Positions 22,583 to 30,940 of a stretch of DNA of 64,000 nucleotides are shown here, in pieces. Position 1 is the first letter of the stretch, and the number at the start of each line of letters is the position of its first letter. The notes beneath the pieces were generated by a model, which made no database searches, had not been told where the DNA came from, and saw nothing but the letters and a program-made list of their open reading frames with translations. The stretch is from Mycolicibacterium parafortuitum (lineage in GTDB: Bacteria > Actinomycetota > Actinomycetes > Mycobacteriales > Mycobacteriaceae): assembly GCF_010725485.1 (NCBI RefSeq), contig NZ_AP022598.1, positions 1,736,001 through 1,800,000 of the forward strand, in the 5' to 3' direction. Both the position numbers and the translations under genes were made by a program.

Positions 22583-23301
22583 CCCTTCACGGTATCGTCG
22601 CCGCGCTCCATTCGCAGGTGGGTGGTCAACAGCAGGTGGTCGAACGTGGAACGGGGTGGCAGCGTCTCGTCGTACTCGAGTTGGGCGTAGTCGCGCACCA
22701 ACTGCTCGGCGAGCAGCCGGAGTTTGACGTTGGTCTCCTGGGAACGCCAGCGCAGCAACTCGAACGCGGTGTCGTCGTCGACCCGGTAGATCAGCATCAG
22801 CATGCCTTTGACCTGTTCGATGACGGCGCGGTTCTCGGTGATCTCGGCCAGTGTCGCCGAGATCACCGCTTTGGTCTGGGTGTCGCTGGGAGTCATGTCG
22901 ACGCAGAACCCGCGCGTGCCGATCGTGCGACCCGCATCGTCGAGGAGTTTGTCGGCGATGATCACGATCTCGTGGGTCTCACCGCGGGTGTCGACGATCC
23001 GGTGCCGCATCGAATAGGCGCGTTCTTCGACGTCGGTGTGCCGGACCTGGTCGATGATCCCGGCCACCTCCACGCGGTCGTTGGGATGGCGGTGGGAGAG
23101 CACCAGCTCCGTGGTCGGCGTGACGGTGCCCGGCTCGTAACCGTGCAGGATCGCCACCTCGTCGGACCATTCCCAGCGTTCGTCGGCGAAGTAGAAGCGG
23201 AACCAGCCGACGCGTTGCGGCGTGCCTCCGGTGAGCGCCCGCTCAACTGGGTTCCCGCCTGCCATCGTGCCGACCTTAACGTCTTCCACCGCGGCTCTCA
23301 T
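22579..23301 (-). CDS. PAS-ANTAR transcription antitermination regulator
   Basis: The ATG at 23301 overlaps the stop of the upstream membrane protein gene as ATGA; a second ATG at 23265 is an alternative start. The 240-aa protein has a PAS sensor domain (residues about 20-130, with RFYFADERWEWSDEVAILHGYEPG and the PAC segment TRGFCVDMTP) and a C-terminal ANTAR domain (VIEQVKGMLMLIYRVDDDTAFELLRWRSQ). ANTAR domains bind paired RNA hairpins and prevent transcription termination. Its place inside the membrane operon suggests it senses a signal connected with that operon. Confidence 0.87.
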   Translation of the reverse strand: MRAAVEDVKVGTMAGGNPVERALTGGTPQRVGWFRFYFADERWEWSDEVAILHGYEPGTVTPTTELVLSHRHPNDRVEVAGIIDQVRHTDVEERAYSMRHRIVDTRGETHEIVIIADKLLDDAGRTIGTRGFCVDMTPSDTQTKAVISATLAEITENRAVIEQVKGMLMLIYRVDDDTAFELLRWRSQETNVKLRLLAEQLVRDYAQLEYDETLPPRSTFDHLLLTTHLRMERGDDTVKG

Positions 23302-24581
23302 CCGCCGAAGAGTAGGTACAGACCGGTGAACGTGTAGCCGACCATGACCAGCATCATCGCCAGCTGTCCGGTCAGCTGGTGCTGCCGGGGCAGCACGGTG
23401 AGCGCCCTGTCGTGGGCGGCGATCACCCCGGCGACATGCCCGAGCAGCACGAATCCGACTTTCAGCGTGGCCAGCAGCGTGGGATGCATCGACAGGACGT
23501 AGACGACGTCGGCGTCGACGCGCAGCAGCCGGTAGACGGTTTGCTGACCGCGCTCGACGAGGTAGGTCAGATAGTGGGCAAAGACGTACCCCAGCACGAT
23601 CGGGATCAGCGAGTGGGCGAGTAGTCCCGGCAGTTCCCGCCGGGTGCGGGCGTCCACACCTCCCGTGCACCTGGCGGCGAGGCTGAACGTCAGCGCGACG
23701 ACACCGACGAACAACAGCAACCCGGCGGTGCGCAGCCCGGTCGCGGCGAGCGCCGAGTCGGTGACGTCGTCGACGAACCGGCGCATCTGCGGCATCGCGG
23801 AGAAGCTGTCGAACGCCGTGGACCCCAGCAGCACCGACAGCACCGCGACCACGCCAGGGCGCACCGGCAGCGTGAGCAGCCGGTTGAACGGGTTGCCGAA
23901 CGCGATCCTGCCGTCTGGGTTGCGCCCGAGTGGCGAAAAGCGGGACGCGACAACGCTGTACACCTCGAACGGGTCGGCGTTCGCGTTCCATCGCGGACCA
24001 CACCACAGCGTGCCGGCCAGCGTCACCGCGAGGTAGACCAGCAGCCAGGTGCGGATCGCCGACAGCGAACCGGGATCGGGGCTGGCCAGCTCCAGCCAGA
24101 CGAAGGCGAACAAACCCGCTGCGGCGGGCCAGTATCCGAGCTTCTCGGGGTACCGGCCGCCGAGCGTGCGCCCGCCGAGGAAGCGGTGCGCCGCCCGCGC
24201 GGGGGACAGCACCCGCCACACCGGGCCGATCGCCAGCGACAACGCCACCACGCCGACCCAGATCAGCACGTAGAACACGCCGGGCAGCGGGTTCTCCGCG
24301 TTCTGCGGTCCACGGAACGCCGCGATGGCGACCCAGCCGGTGAGCAGCAGCGCCGCGGCGGCCAGAACCCAGCGGGTGGCCGGTGCGTCGACCGCGCGCG
24401 TCACCCACCCCGGGAGTGCGCGCCCGGGCCGTTCGGCGTCGAACTTCGGTGTGCGCCAGGCGAACGCGACGAGTGCGAAGGTGAACGTCAGCGTCCACGC
24501 GGCGCCGATCAGCGCATACGTGTACGGGATCGGGAGATCTGTCGAGCCGCCGAGACCGTGGGCCAGGGTGTGGACGGTCAC
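23298..24581 (-). CDS. Polytopic membrane protein of unknown function (427 aa)
   Basis: This protein has about ten to twelve hydrophobic segments. Distinct polar motifs between them are PVWRVLSPARAAHRFLGGR, FEVYSVVASRFSPLGR and DGRIAFGNPFNRLL. Several histidines lie in or near the membrane (FAHYLTYLVERG, LSMHPTLL, LGHVAGVIAAHDRAL). Actinobacterial proteins of this kind are sometimes labelled fenitrothion hydrolase; I would treat that name with caution. It starts at the GTG at 24581, 13 bp after the lipoprotein gene, and its stop overlaps the PAS-ANTAR start. Confidence 0.7.
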   Translation of the reverse strand: MTVHTLAHGLGGSTDLPIPYTYALIGAAWTLTFTFALVAFAWRTPKFDAERPGRALPGWVTRAVDAPATRWVLAAAALLLTGWVAIAAFRGPQNAENPLPGVFYVLIWVGVVALSLAIGPVWRVLSPARAAHRFLGGRTLGGRYPEKLGYWPAAAGLFAFVWLELASPDPGSLSAIRTWLLVYLAVTLAGTLWCGPRWNANADPFEVYSVVASRFSPLGRNPDGRIAFGNPFNRLLTLPVRPGVVAVLSVLLGSTAFDSFSAMPQMRRFVDDVTDSALAATGLRTAGLLLFVGVVALTFSLAARCTGGVDARTRRELPGLLAHSLIPIVLGYVFAHYLTYLVERGQQTVYRLLRVDADVVYVLSMHPTLLATLKVGFVLLGHVAGVIAAHDRALTVLPRQHQLTGQLAMMLVMVGYTFTGLYLLFGG

Positions 24582-24594
24582 TGTAGTTGGATGT

Positions 24595-25017
24595 TCACTG
24601 CACTTGGATTGTCGCGATCGTGGTGTGTGCCTCGTGCAACTCGACGTCGACGCGGCCCGGCACGGTCACGCTGAACTCGAAGGACTGCTGCGGGCCGACG
24701 CCGATCGGAAAACTGTGCTCCGGAGTGGAGTGCACGTGCAGCTCGTCCGGCGCATCACTGTCCACCCGGACCACGATCGGCTCGTTGAGCCCGGCCCGCA
24801 GCTGTTCGTTGGTCGGGGTGACCTTCCCGCGCTTGATCGTCACGTCGATGACGAGCTGCTCGGGCGCCGGCTCCGCTGCCGAGGTGGGCGTCTGCTGCTC
24901 GGCGGTACCGGTGGCGGATTGGTTTGCGCCGTCTCCGGATTCGGTGGATCCGGCGCAGCCGGCGAGTAGCAGGGCCGCCGCCGCTGCGGCGAGGAGTCGT
25001 GTCGGTGTCGTGCTCAC
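24595..25017 (-). CDS. Lipoprotein with cupredoxin-like domain
   Basis: This 140-aa precursor has a signal peptide with lipobox LLLAGC (Cys at about residue 20), a Ser/Thr/Gln linker and a single beta domain beginning LVIDVTIKRGKVTP. The ELHVHSTPEHSFPIG and VDVELHEAHTTI segments place several histidines at loop ends, as in cupredoxin-like metal-binding domains. The classical Cys ligand of type 1 copper is absent from the visible motif. The GTG start overlaps the stop of the 49-aa gene (GTGA). A metal-chaperone or metal-sensing role is possible but unproven. Confidence 0.75.
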   Translation of the reverse strand: MSTTPTRLLAAAAAALLLAGCAGSTESGDGANQSATGTAEQQTPTSAAEPAPEQLVIDVTIKRGKVTPTNEQLRAGLNEPIVVRVDSDAPDELHVHSTPEHSFPIGVGPQQSFEFSVTVPGRVDVELHEAHTTIATIQVQ

Positions 25018-25163
25018 GGTTTCCTGTCTTCGTCGGATCGGCGCCGGTTCTTGGCGGCGATGTACACGATCACCCCCGCGATCACGAACGCGGGTGCGAA
25101 CGCGGGCACCGCGATCCAGATCGGGTGGTCGGCGAGGACCACGACCTCGGGGGCGGGCGTCAT
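25014..25163 (-). CDS. Small single-pass membrane protein (49 aa)
   Basis: This gene is supported by its overlaps on both sides: its ATG forms ATGA with the stop of the 618-aa gene, and its TGA forms GTGA with the lipoprotein start. The product begins MTPAPEVVVLADHPIWIAVP, has one membrane segment (VPAFAPAFVIAGVIVYIAA) and ends with a charged cytoplasmic tail KNRRRSDEDRKP. It is probably a small accessory subunit of the neighbouring membrane proteins. Confidence 0.75.
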   Translation of the reverse strand: MTPAPEVVVLADHPIWIAVPAFAPAFVIAGVIVYIAAKNRRRSDEDRKP

Positions 25164-27016
25164 GCCTGCGCCGAGGGCTCGAACTCGGCTTCGCTGCCGG
25201 ACGGCTCACTGTTGGCCAGACGGCCACCGCCCCAGGCGATCCCGGCGATCATCGCCAGCGAGCACACCAGCACCACCAGGCAACCGATCAGCCACAGCGC
25301 GGCCGGGATGTCGGGGCTGCGTTCGCGCTGCAGGATGGTGATCTCCGAGACGAACGGCCGGGTGAACTCGGGCTCGGCGGGCACCTCCTCGGCGCCGATA
25401 CCGGGATCGCCGTGCAGGTAGATCGGGACCGCGGTGAGCGTGGACCCGTCGTGGACACGCAGCAGCGTCTTCCAGGTGCCCGACACCGGCATCGGTTGGG
25501 TGGAGCGGAAGTGCCCGGGCCCGACCTGCTCCAGATGGTCGATGAACTGTCCCCGGCCGTTGGGCAGGCCGCCCTGCCAGCCCAGCACCGACACCCAGTT
25601 CGGGTTGTCGCCGATCACGTCGGGCGGGTTGAGCCGGACGTCGGCGGTGACGTACCGCTCCCCGTTCACCGGCGGTGCCTCAGTCAGGGTGAACGACGCG
25701 GTGGCGTTCTGCGGGGTGTCGTAGCGCAGACCGTTGGCGGCCGCGCCGGCGATGGCGACGACCGTCAGCGCCACCAGGCCGATCCCGACCGCGCGGCGGG
25801 GCAGCCGCTGACCCGTCAGCACCATCCCGACCAGCGCGCCGCAGCCGCCGGTCAGGACCGCCACCGGCACCGCCATCCCGAGGGCCTCGGGCCAGATGCT
25901 GGTCTGCCACGGATAGGCGTACACGGCGTTGATCCACAGCGATTCCAGGAACAGCCCGACGGTTCCGATACCGAGGCCGGAGACCAGGCCGAACAGCACC
26001 GGGCGTTTCAGCAGCGGGGTCAGGGCGACGAGTTCGACGACCAGCGCGGCCCCCAGATACAGCGGGAACCAGTTGATCGGGGCCTCGAGCAGCGGCCCGA
26101 CCAGGACCGCCATGATGCCGCGCAGCCCGATCGCGATGAGCGCCGCGATCAGGGCGGCGCCGCGGCCCATGAAGATCCGCGCGGCGACGAGCGCCAGCGC
26201 GGCGGCCGCGGCGATCAGCATCGGCTGGAACACCTGGCGGAACTGCGGGACACCGAAGTCGAACTCGATCTGGTAGACCGACGCCCCGATCAGCACCCCC
26301 GCGAAGGCCAGGTACTGCACGAACTTCAGGCCCAGCCCGTCGCGCGGAGTCTCGCCGGTGCTGGCCTTGCGGCCCTCGTACTCCAGGTACAGCGCGGCCA
26401 GGGTGGAGAAGCCGGCGCCGCCGATCATCATCAGGTGCGTCGGGCCCCACAGCGTGACGTCCTGACCGAAGATGCGGTGCCAGATGTCGTCGAGCGGGAA
26501 GCCCAGCAGGGCGTACACACCGCAGCCGGCCATCACGATGCCGCCGACCGGCGCGTACCAGTCGTCGGTGATCCGGACCGCGGCCGTCCCCGGGCGTTCG
26601 TAGGGCAGCACCATCGCGGTGCAGCCGGCGACGAAGATGCCGAACAGGCCGATCAGGATGAAGTAGTGCGCCGGATTGGCCAGCGCCCCGTCGTCGCGGC
26701 CGTTGCCGATGTGCAGGCTGACATCCCAGATGAAGCCGAACAGCGCGCAGATGATCGACGAGATGAACAACGCGATCGGCAGCGCGACCCACGGCGGGCG
26801 CTTGAACCGGCGGCCGGACCACTCGGCCAGGCTCGCCAGCCAGGTGATCTTGCGGCTGCGGTGCATCCAGCCGATCCACAGCAGCACGACGGCCACGACG
26901 GCGCCGACGGCGCTGAGCGCGATGATCTCACCTATCGCGGCGCCGCCGCCCTCGTCGCCCGCCGGCTGCGCCAGCAGCGTCTCCGCTTGCAGAGAGAGCT
27001 CCATCGTCATCCCCAT
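25160..27016 (-). CDS. Large polytopic membrane protein with C-terminal extracytoplasmic domain (618 aa)
   Basis: The start is one of three closely spaced ATGs (27016, 27010, 27004). After two N-terminal helices come about ten more, with histidines and acidic residues at membrane edges (GFIWDVSLHIGNGRDD, NPAHYFILIG, DDIWHRIFGQDVTLWGPTHLMMIGG). From about residue 430 a beta-rich domain faces outward (FTLTEAPPVNGERYVTADVRLNPPDV through VPIYLHGDPGIG), followed by a last helix. The layout recalls membrane metal-handling proteins with an external beta domain, but I do not recognise a characterised family. It is the first gene of a six-gene overlapping operon. Confidence 0.72.
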   Translation of the reverse strand: MGMTMELSLQAETLLAQPAGDEGGGAAIGEIIALSAVGAVVAVVLLWIGWMHRSRKITWLASLAEWSGRRFKRPPWVALPIALFISSIICALFGFIWDVSLHIGNGRDDGALANPAHYFILIGLFGIFVAGCTAMVLPYERPGTAAVRITDDWYAPVGGIVMAGCGVYALLGFPLDDIWHRIFGQDVTLWGPTHLMMIGGAGFSTLAALYLEYEGRKASTGETPRDGLGLKFVQYLAFAGVLIGASVYQIEFDFGVPQFRQVFQPMLIAAAAALALVAARIFMGRGAALIAALIAIGLRGIMAVLVGPLLEAPINWFPLYLGAALVVELVALTPLLKRPVLFGLVSGLGIGTVGLFLESLWINAVYAYPWQTSIWPEALGMAVPVAVLTGGCGALVGMVLTGQRLPRRAVGIGLVALTVVAIAGAAANGLRYDTPQNATASFTLTEAPPVNGERYVTADVRLNPPDVIGDNPNWVSVLGWQGGLPNGRGQFIDHLEQVGPGHFRSTQPMPVSGTWKTLLRVHDGSTLTAVPIYLHGDPGIGAEEVPAEPEFTRPFVSEITILQRERSPDIPAALWLIGCLVVLVCSLAMIAGIAWGGGRLANSEPSGSEAEFEPSAQA

Positions 27017-27086
27017 CCCCCGCGCGTTTCGGTGATCTTACTCGTCGGTAATATTGCCAGAGGTACCCGAGGTGAAACCAGGGGTA

Positions 27087-27108
27087 CCGGGTTCTTTTGT
27101 AACCCCGG
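27087..27108 (-). terminator. Hairpin between fadE and the membrane operon
   Basis: CCGGGTT (27087-27093) pairs with AACCCCGG (27101-27108) across a seven-base loop, with one unpaired base. It lies 38 bp after the fadE stop in the direction of transcription and upstream of the operon that starts at 27016, so it may end fadE transcription or act as a leader hairpin. No T-run follows. Confidence 0.4.
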
Positions 27109-27145
27109 CCACAATTTCGCAAACTGTCGTCGTGTGCTGCGCATG

Positions 27146-28528
27146 TCATCGCCCCGGTGGCCGCAGGAACTTCATCGCCATCCGCATGACCGGCGCGGGC
27201 ACGCGGTCCTTCATCGTCAGCGCGCCGGCCCCGGCCCGGGTGCGCGCCGGGGTGCCGCGGCCGAGGTAGCGGTTGAACGGGCCCCCGGTCGGCTCCAGGT
27301 CGACGTGCAGCGGCGGCTTTCCGTCGGCGGCGCCCAGGGCGTTCGAGATCACGATGCGCTGGATCTCGCTGGTGCCCTCGAAGATCGTGTAGAGCTTCGC
27401 ATCGCGGTACCACTTTTCGACCGGGTGGTCCTTGATGTAGCCGTAGCCGCCCATGGTCTGGATGGCGCGTTCGGTGGTCCGCACCGCCAGCTCGCTGGCG
27501 GCGAGCTTCGACATCGACCCCTCGCCGCGTTCGAACGGGACGCCGGTCGCGGCCATCCACGACGCCCGCCAGGTCAGCAGCCGGGCGGCGTCGAGCCCGG
27601 TGGCCAGATCGGCCAGCGGAAACGCGATGCCCTGGTTGTCGATGATCGGTGCGCCGAAAGCCTCCCGGCGGTTGGCGTACTCGGTGACGTACTCCAGTGC
27701 CGCCCTGGCGATTCCGAGCGCTTGCGCGGCGACCATCGGCCGGGTCTGTTCGAACGTGCCCAGCGTCGCCGAGCCGGAGTGCCTGCCGCCCTCGACGGCC
27801 TCCCGGGCGCGGGCGAGCTTGTAGTCGAGCTTCTCCTGGCCTCCGAGTAGGTGATCACCCGGGATCCGCACCGAGTTGAACTTCAGCTCCGCGGTGTGTG
27901 ACGCGCGGCAGCCCAGCTTGTCGAGCTTGCGCACCATGTCCAGGCCCGGCGTGCCGCCGGGCACCACGAACAGTGCCTGACCCTTGTGGCCGAGTTCCTG
28001 GTCGACGACGGCATTGACCACGTGCACGTTGGCGATACCGCCGTTGCCGATCCACATCTTGTGGCCGTCGATGATCCAGTCGTCGCCATCGCGGCGAGCG
28101 GTGGTGCGCAGGTTGCGGACGTCGCTGCCGCCCTCGGGTTCGGAGATGGCCAGCGCGGCGAGCTTGAGGTCGCCCGGCGTGCCGAAACATTCGGGCGCCC
28201 ACTGCAGCATCTGCTCCGGCGACGCCGCCTGTCCGATCGCCGACAGTGCCAGGGCCGGCATCACGATGGCCAGGCCGATGCCGGCGCATCCCCAGAACAG
28301 CTCCTCCATGAACATCGGCAGCGACAGCCCGGTCGGGTCGCCGATCAGGTCGCGGTAGAACAGCGGACTGTAGAAGCCCCGGCGGGCGGCCTCCTCGAGG
28401 ACCGGCCACGGGAACTCCTGCCGCTGGTCGTAGTCGGCGGCCACCGGACGGATGACCTCTTCGGCGAACTCGTGGGTGCGGCGGGCCAGGTCGTGCTGGG
28501 CGGCAGTGGGTGTGATGTCGAACGTCAT
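27146..28528 (-). CDS. Acyl-CoA dehydrogenase
   Basis: This 460-aa FAD enzyme introduces a double bond into acyl-CoAs. It has the N-terminal helical domain, the middle beta domain with LAALAISEPEGGSDV and WIIDGHKMWIGNG, and a C-terminal helical domain with YANRREAFGAPI and QTMGGYGYIKDHPVEKWYRDAKLYTIFEGTSEIQR; the EGTSEIQR glutamate region is the usual catalytic base position. A tail of about 50 residues follows the fold. The ATG at 28528 is chosen. A dyad operator lies 17 bp upstream. Confidence 0.92.
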   Translation of the reverse strand: MTFDITPTAAQHDLARRTHEFAEEVIRPVAADYDQRQEFPWPVLEEAARRGFYSPLFYRDLIGDPTGLSLPMFMEELFWGCAGIGLAIVMPALALSAIGQAASPEQMLQWAPECFGTPGDLKLAALAISEPEGGSDVRNLRTTARRDGDDWIIDGHKMWIGNGGIANVHVVNAVVDQELGHKGQALFVVPGGTPGLDMVRKLDKLGCRASHTAELKFNSVRIPGDHLLGGQEKLDYKLARAREAVEGGRHSGSATLGTFEQTRPMVAAQALGIARAALEYVTEYANRREAFGAPIIDNQGIAFPLADLATGLDAARLLTWRASWMAATGVPFERGEGSMSKLAASELAVRTTERAIQTMGGYGYIKDHPVEKWYRDAKLYTIFEGTSEIQRIVISNALGAADGKPPLHVDLEPTGGPFNRYLGRGTPARTRAGAGALTMKDRVPAPVMRMAMKFLRPPGR

Positions 28529-28544
28529 GAGAACCCCCGGGGTT

Positions 28545-28564
28545 GAGTGCACATGTGTTCACTC
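28545..28564. promoter_or_regulatory. Dyad operator upstream of the acyl-CoA dehydrogenase gene
   Basis: The sequence fits GAGTG-N-ACA-NN-TGT-N-CACTC, a ten-base half-site symmetric apart from the N positions. It lies just upstream of the acyl-CoA dehydrogenase start. The form is that of TetR-family operators of fatty-acid genes; the cognate regulator is unknown. Confidence 0.5.
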
Positions 28565-28617
28565 TTACCCAGTCCGGTTCTGGACTACTCCGCGCGCGCC
28601 ACCCGATCGGCGACAGC

Positions 28618-29931
28618 CTAGGACGGGGCGGGGCGCGGCTGCGGCTGCACGGCGGGCGCCGACCACACCGGGGCCGCTCTGAGGCTGGCCAGGGCCAGAC
28701 TGCTGAGCGCCATCAGCACCATGGTCAGGACCAGGAAGTTGGTGTAACCGCCGAAGTGGTCGGCGGTGGCGCCCGCGGCCAGTGGGCCGAACGCGGTGCC
28801 CAGCGACAGCGCGGCCACCAGCCCGCCGAACAGCCCGCCGAAGTTGCGCAGCCCGAAGTAGCGCGACGCGAGGTAGGCAATCACGTCGACCTCGGCGCCG
28901 AGGGTCAGACCGAACAGGGCCGCGGCCACCGTCTGGCTGACCGGGCTGCTGCCGTCGATGAGCAGCGCCGCGCAGCCGAGGATCGGCACCAGGTATGCGC
29001 ACGCGCCGACGATCCGGCCGGGGAACCGGTCGAGCAACAGACCCACCCCGAGCCGCCCGGCGATGGAGAAGACGCCGACCAGCGCGGCGGTGCCCGCCGC
29101 GGCGAGGGGATCGGCGCCGGCGTCGCGCAGGATCGGGACCAGGTGCACGACGATGCCCAGCGTGGTGAACGCGAACAGGCCGGCCGCGATCAGGAGCTTG
29201 TAGAACGTCGGTGAGCGCAGACCCTCGCCGAGCGTCAGGCCGGGAAGGTCCGCCTGGGTTTCCGGAGCCCGGGGTGCCGGCGCCGGGAGTTCTTGCGCTG
29301 CGGGTTTCAGGGCCTCCTTGTCGTCCTGCGCGCCGCGGAAGAAGAACAGGACCGCGATCAGGACCAGCGCGCCCCACAGCGTGCCGAGACTGAAGAACGC
29401 TCCGCGCCAACCCCATTCACCGATCAGCAAGGTGGCCAACGGTGGGAACACCGCGGCCGCCAGCGATCCACCCGACAGCGTCACCGCGAACGCGAGGCCC
29501 CGGGAGGATTCGAACCGCGTCGCGACCGCCGACGTCCAGACCGTGGTCTGCACCCAGAACGCCGCGAATGCCAGCAGCGACCACAGCAGGATCCAGTTCG
29601 TCATGGAACCCGTCGCGGTGCCCAGCAGCGCGAAGGTCGCGGCCATCAGGACGACCCCGGTCAGCCCGACCCGGCGCGGGCCCAGCCGGTCCACCGCGAG
29701 GCCGATCGGTAGCGCGGCCACCGCGGCGGCCATGCCCACGATCGTCAGCCCGGCCGAGGTCTCGGCGCGGCTCCACCCGAACGTCTCCTGCAACGGCGCC
29801 ATGAACGCGCCGAGCGAGTACACGTGGATCACGCCCATCGAGTAGCCGAGACCCGCGGCCACCGGGACCGGGCCGTAGCGCCGCCACTCCGTGATCGCCG
29901 TGCTGTCGGTGTTCGCCACCGGACCTTCCAT
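28618..29931 (-). CDS. MFS transporter, monocarboxylate/OFA-like
   Basis: This protein has twelve predicted helices with a central cytoplasmic loop rich in Pro and Ala. N-terminal features are GLGYSMGVIHVYSLGAFMAPLQETFGWSR and the loop DRLGPRRVGLTG; the second half has GRLGVGLLLDRFPGR. These fit the oxalate/formate and monocarboxylate MFS groups. The start may instead be the GTG at 29919, since GGAAGG sits at a good distance before it. A TGAGC-N4-GCTCA palindrome lies just upstream. No substrate can be named. Confidence 0.83.
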   Translation of the reverse strand: MEGPVANTDSTAITEWRRYGPVPVAAGLGYSMGVIHVYSLGAFMAPLQETFGWSRAETSAGLTIVGMAAAVAALPIGLAVDRLGPRRVGLTGVVLMAATFALLGTATGSMTNWILLWSLLAFAAFWVQTTVWTSAVATRFESSRGLAFAVTLSGGSLAAAVFPPLATLLIGEWGWRGAFFSLGTLWGALVLIAVLFFFRGAQDDKEALKPAAQELPAPAPRAPETQADLPGLTLGEGLRSPTFYKLLIAAGLFAFTTLGIVVHLVPILRDAGADPLAAAGTAALVGVFSIAGRLGVGLLLDRFPGRIVGACAYLVPILGCAALLIDGSSPVSQTVAAALFGLTLGAEVDVIAYLASRYFGLRNFGGLFGGLVAALSLGTAFGPLAAGATADHFGGYTNFLVLTMVLMALSSLALASLRAAPVWSAPAVQPQPRPAPS

Positions 29932-29933
29932 GC

Positions 29934-29947
29934 TGAGCGAGTGCTCA
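29934..29947. promoter_or_regulatory. Palindrome at the MFS gene start
   Basis: TGAGC-GAGT-GCTCA is a perfect five-base dyad with a four-base centre. It lies 3 bp from the MFS ATG and inside the last codons of the DUF222-like gene. It looks like a TetR-type operator. Confidence 0.4.
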
Positions 29948-30250
29948 GGAGTCTATCGGCGCACCCGCCTCCGCAATGCGGCGTTGGGCTTCCCCGACCG
30001 AGATGCGCAACCGCCGGGCGAGCACGTCGGCCCACGGTGCGCCCGCCAGTTCGACGGGTGGCGGGGCGGACACCATCCGCGCGAGCAGCCGGCGCTGGGT
30101 CACGGCCAGCTGTTTGGTGACCGCGTCGAGTCGGACCAGCAGGGCGCGCTGGTCGACGGGTTGCAGGGTCTGGAACGGCAGCGCGGCGAGCGCGCGGTGG
30201 GCGCGGTCCACGGCGTCGAGCGCCGCGGCGACTTCTTTCTTCGAACTCAT
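29945..30250 (-). CDS. Short DUF222-like (13E12-type) protein
   Basis: This 101-aa protein starts MSSKKEVAAALDAVDRAHRAL and contains LVRLDAVTKQLAVTQRRLLARM and ADVLARRLRISVGEAQRRIAEA, which resembles the N-terminal domain of DUF222/13E12-repeat proteins. Those are usually 400-500 aa and carry a C-terminal HNH nuclease domain. Only the first part is present, with a clean stop, so this is either a remnant or a stand-alone small family. Confidence 0.6.
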   Translation of the reverse strand: MSSKKEVAAALDAVDRAHRALAALPFQTLQPVDQRALLVRLDAVTKQLAVTQRRLLARMVSAPPPVELAGAPWADVLARRLRISVGEAQRRIAEAGAPIDS

Positions 30251-30299
30251 GTTCGACAGCGTAGGGGCGGGGTCCGACATCGACGGATACGCTGGGGCG

Positions 30300-30755
30300 A
30301 TGGCCCGAAAGTTCGCCACCGCCGAGACGGTCGCGCTGCCCGATCTGCTCGACTTCGTCCGGCCCCGGCATCGGATGGTGCTCACGACGTTCCGTTCCGA
30401 CGGAACCCTGCAGAGTTCCCCGGTGACCGGCGGGGTGGACGGGCAGGGGCGCATCGTCGTCGCGACCTATCCGCAGCGCGCGAAGGTGGCCAACATCCGG
30501 CGCCATCCCCAGGCCTGCGTGGTCGTGCTCTCCGACGAGTTCGACGGACCCTATGTCCAGGTCGACGGGGACGCCGAGGTCGTCGACCTGCCCGATGCGG
30601 TCGAACCCCTCGTCGAGTACTTCCGGGTCATCGCCGGCGAGCACCCGGACTGGGACGAGTACCGGCAGGCGATGCGCGATCAGAACAAGTGCCTGATCAG
30701 GATCACCCCGCGGCGGTGGGGGCCGGTTGCGACCGGAGGTTTCCCGCCCGCCTGA
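30300..30755 (+). CDS. PPOX-class F420-dependent oxidoreductase (TIGR03618-like)
   Basis: This 151-aa protein has a single split beta-barrel: FVRPRHRMVLTTFRSDGTLQSSPVTGGVD, RIVVATYPQRAKVANIRRHPQACVVVL and the YVQVDGDAEVVDL strand. It belongs to the small F420-binding enzymes common in mycobacteria. The ATG at 30300 is 49 bp from the divergent DUF222-like gene. The substrate is unknown. Confidence 0.83.
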   Translation: MARKFATAETVALPDLLDFVRPRHRMVLTTFRSDGTLQSSPVTGGVDGQGRIVVATYPQRAKVANIRRHPQACVVVLSDEFDGPYVQVDGDAEVVDLPDAVEPLVEYFRVIAGEHPDWDEYRQAMRDQNKCLIRITPRRWGPVATGGFPPA

Positions 30756-30824
30756 CGCGGGGCCCGCGTGGAGGCCGGGCAGGACGGCGCAGCGCGATTG
30801 TGGTAGTCAGAGCAAGCAGGCGCA

Positions 30825-30869
30825 TTGCGTCAGCTAGCACGTCAAACTATAGTCTGGACACATGTCCAG
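30825..30869 (+). promoter_or_regulatory. Promoter and operator of the glycosyltransferase operon
   Basis: A -35 element TTGCGT (30825-30830) and a -10 element TATAGT (30848-30853) are separated by 17 bp. Immediately after the -10, at the expected transcription start, lies the perfect palindrome CTGGACA-CA-TGTCCAG (30854-30869). A bound repressor would block initiation. The core GGACA-N2-TGTCC recurs at the TetR gene start at 34653-34666. Confidence 0.65.
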
Positions 30870-30940
30870 GAGGGTTCGGATTTCTTGCTCCACATTATTC
30901 GGCCAGGTCAGGGCCGCTCTCCAGGATCAGTGAGCTGAAT

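Noticed and set aside
27711..27729. Third partial match to the GAGCGCTTGCGCG element inside the acyl-CoA dehydrogenase gene
   Set aside because: The match stops after about 14 bases and encodes the ordinary enzyme sequence AQALGIA, so it is probably chance.
24587..27850. Open frame of 1087 codons on the plus strand across the membrane operon
   Set aside because: It covers several real genes on the opposite strand and has the composition of a shadow frame, rich in Arg, Gln, Asp and His.
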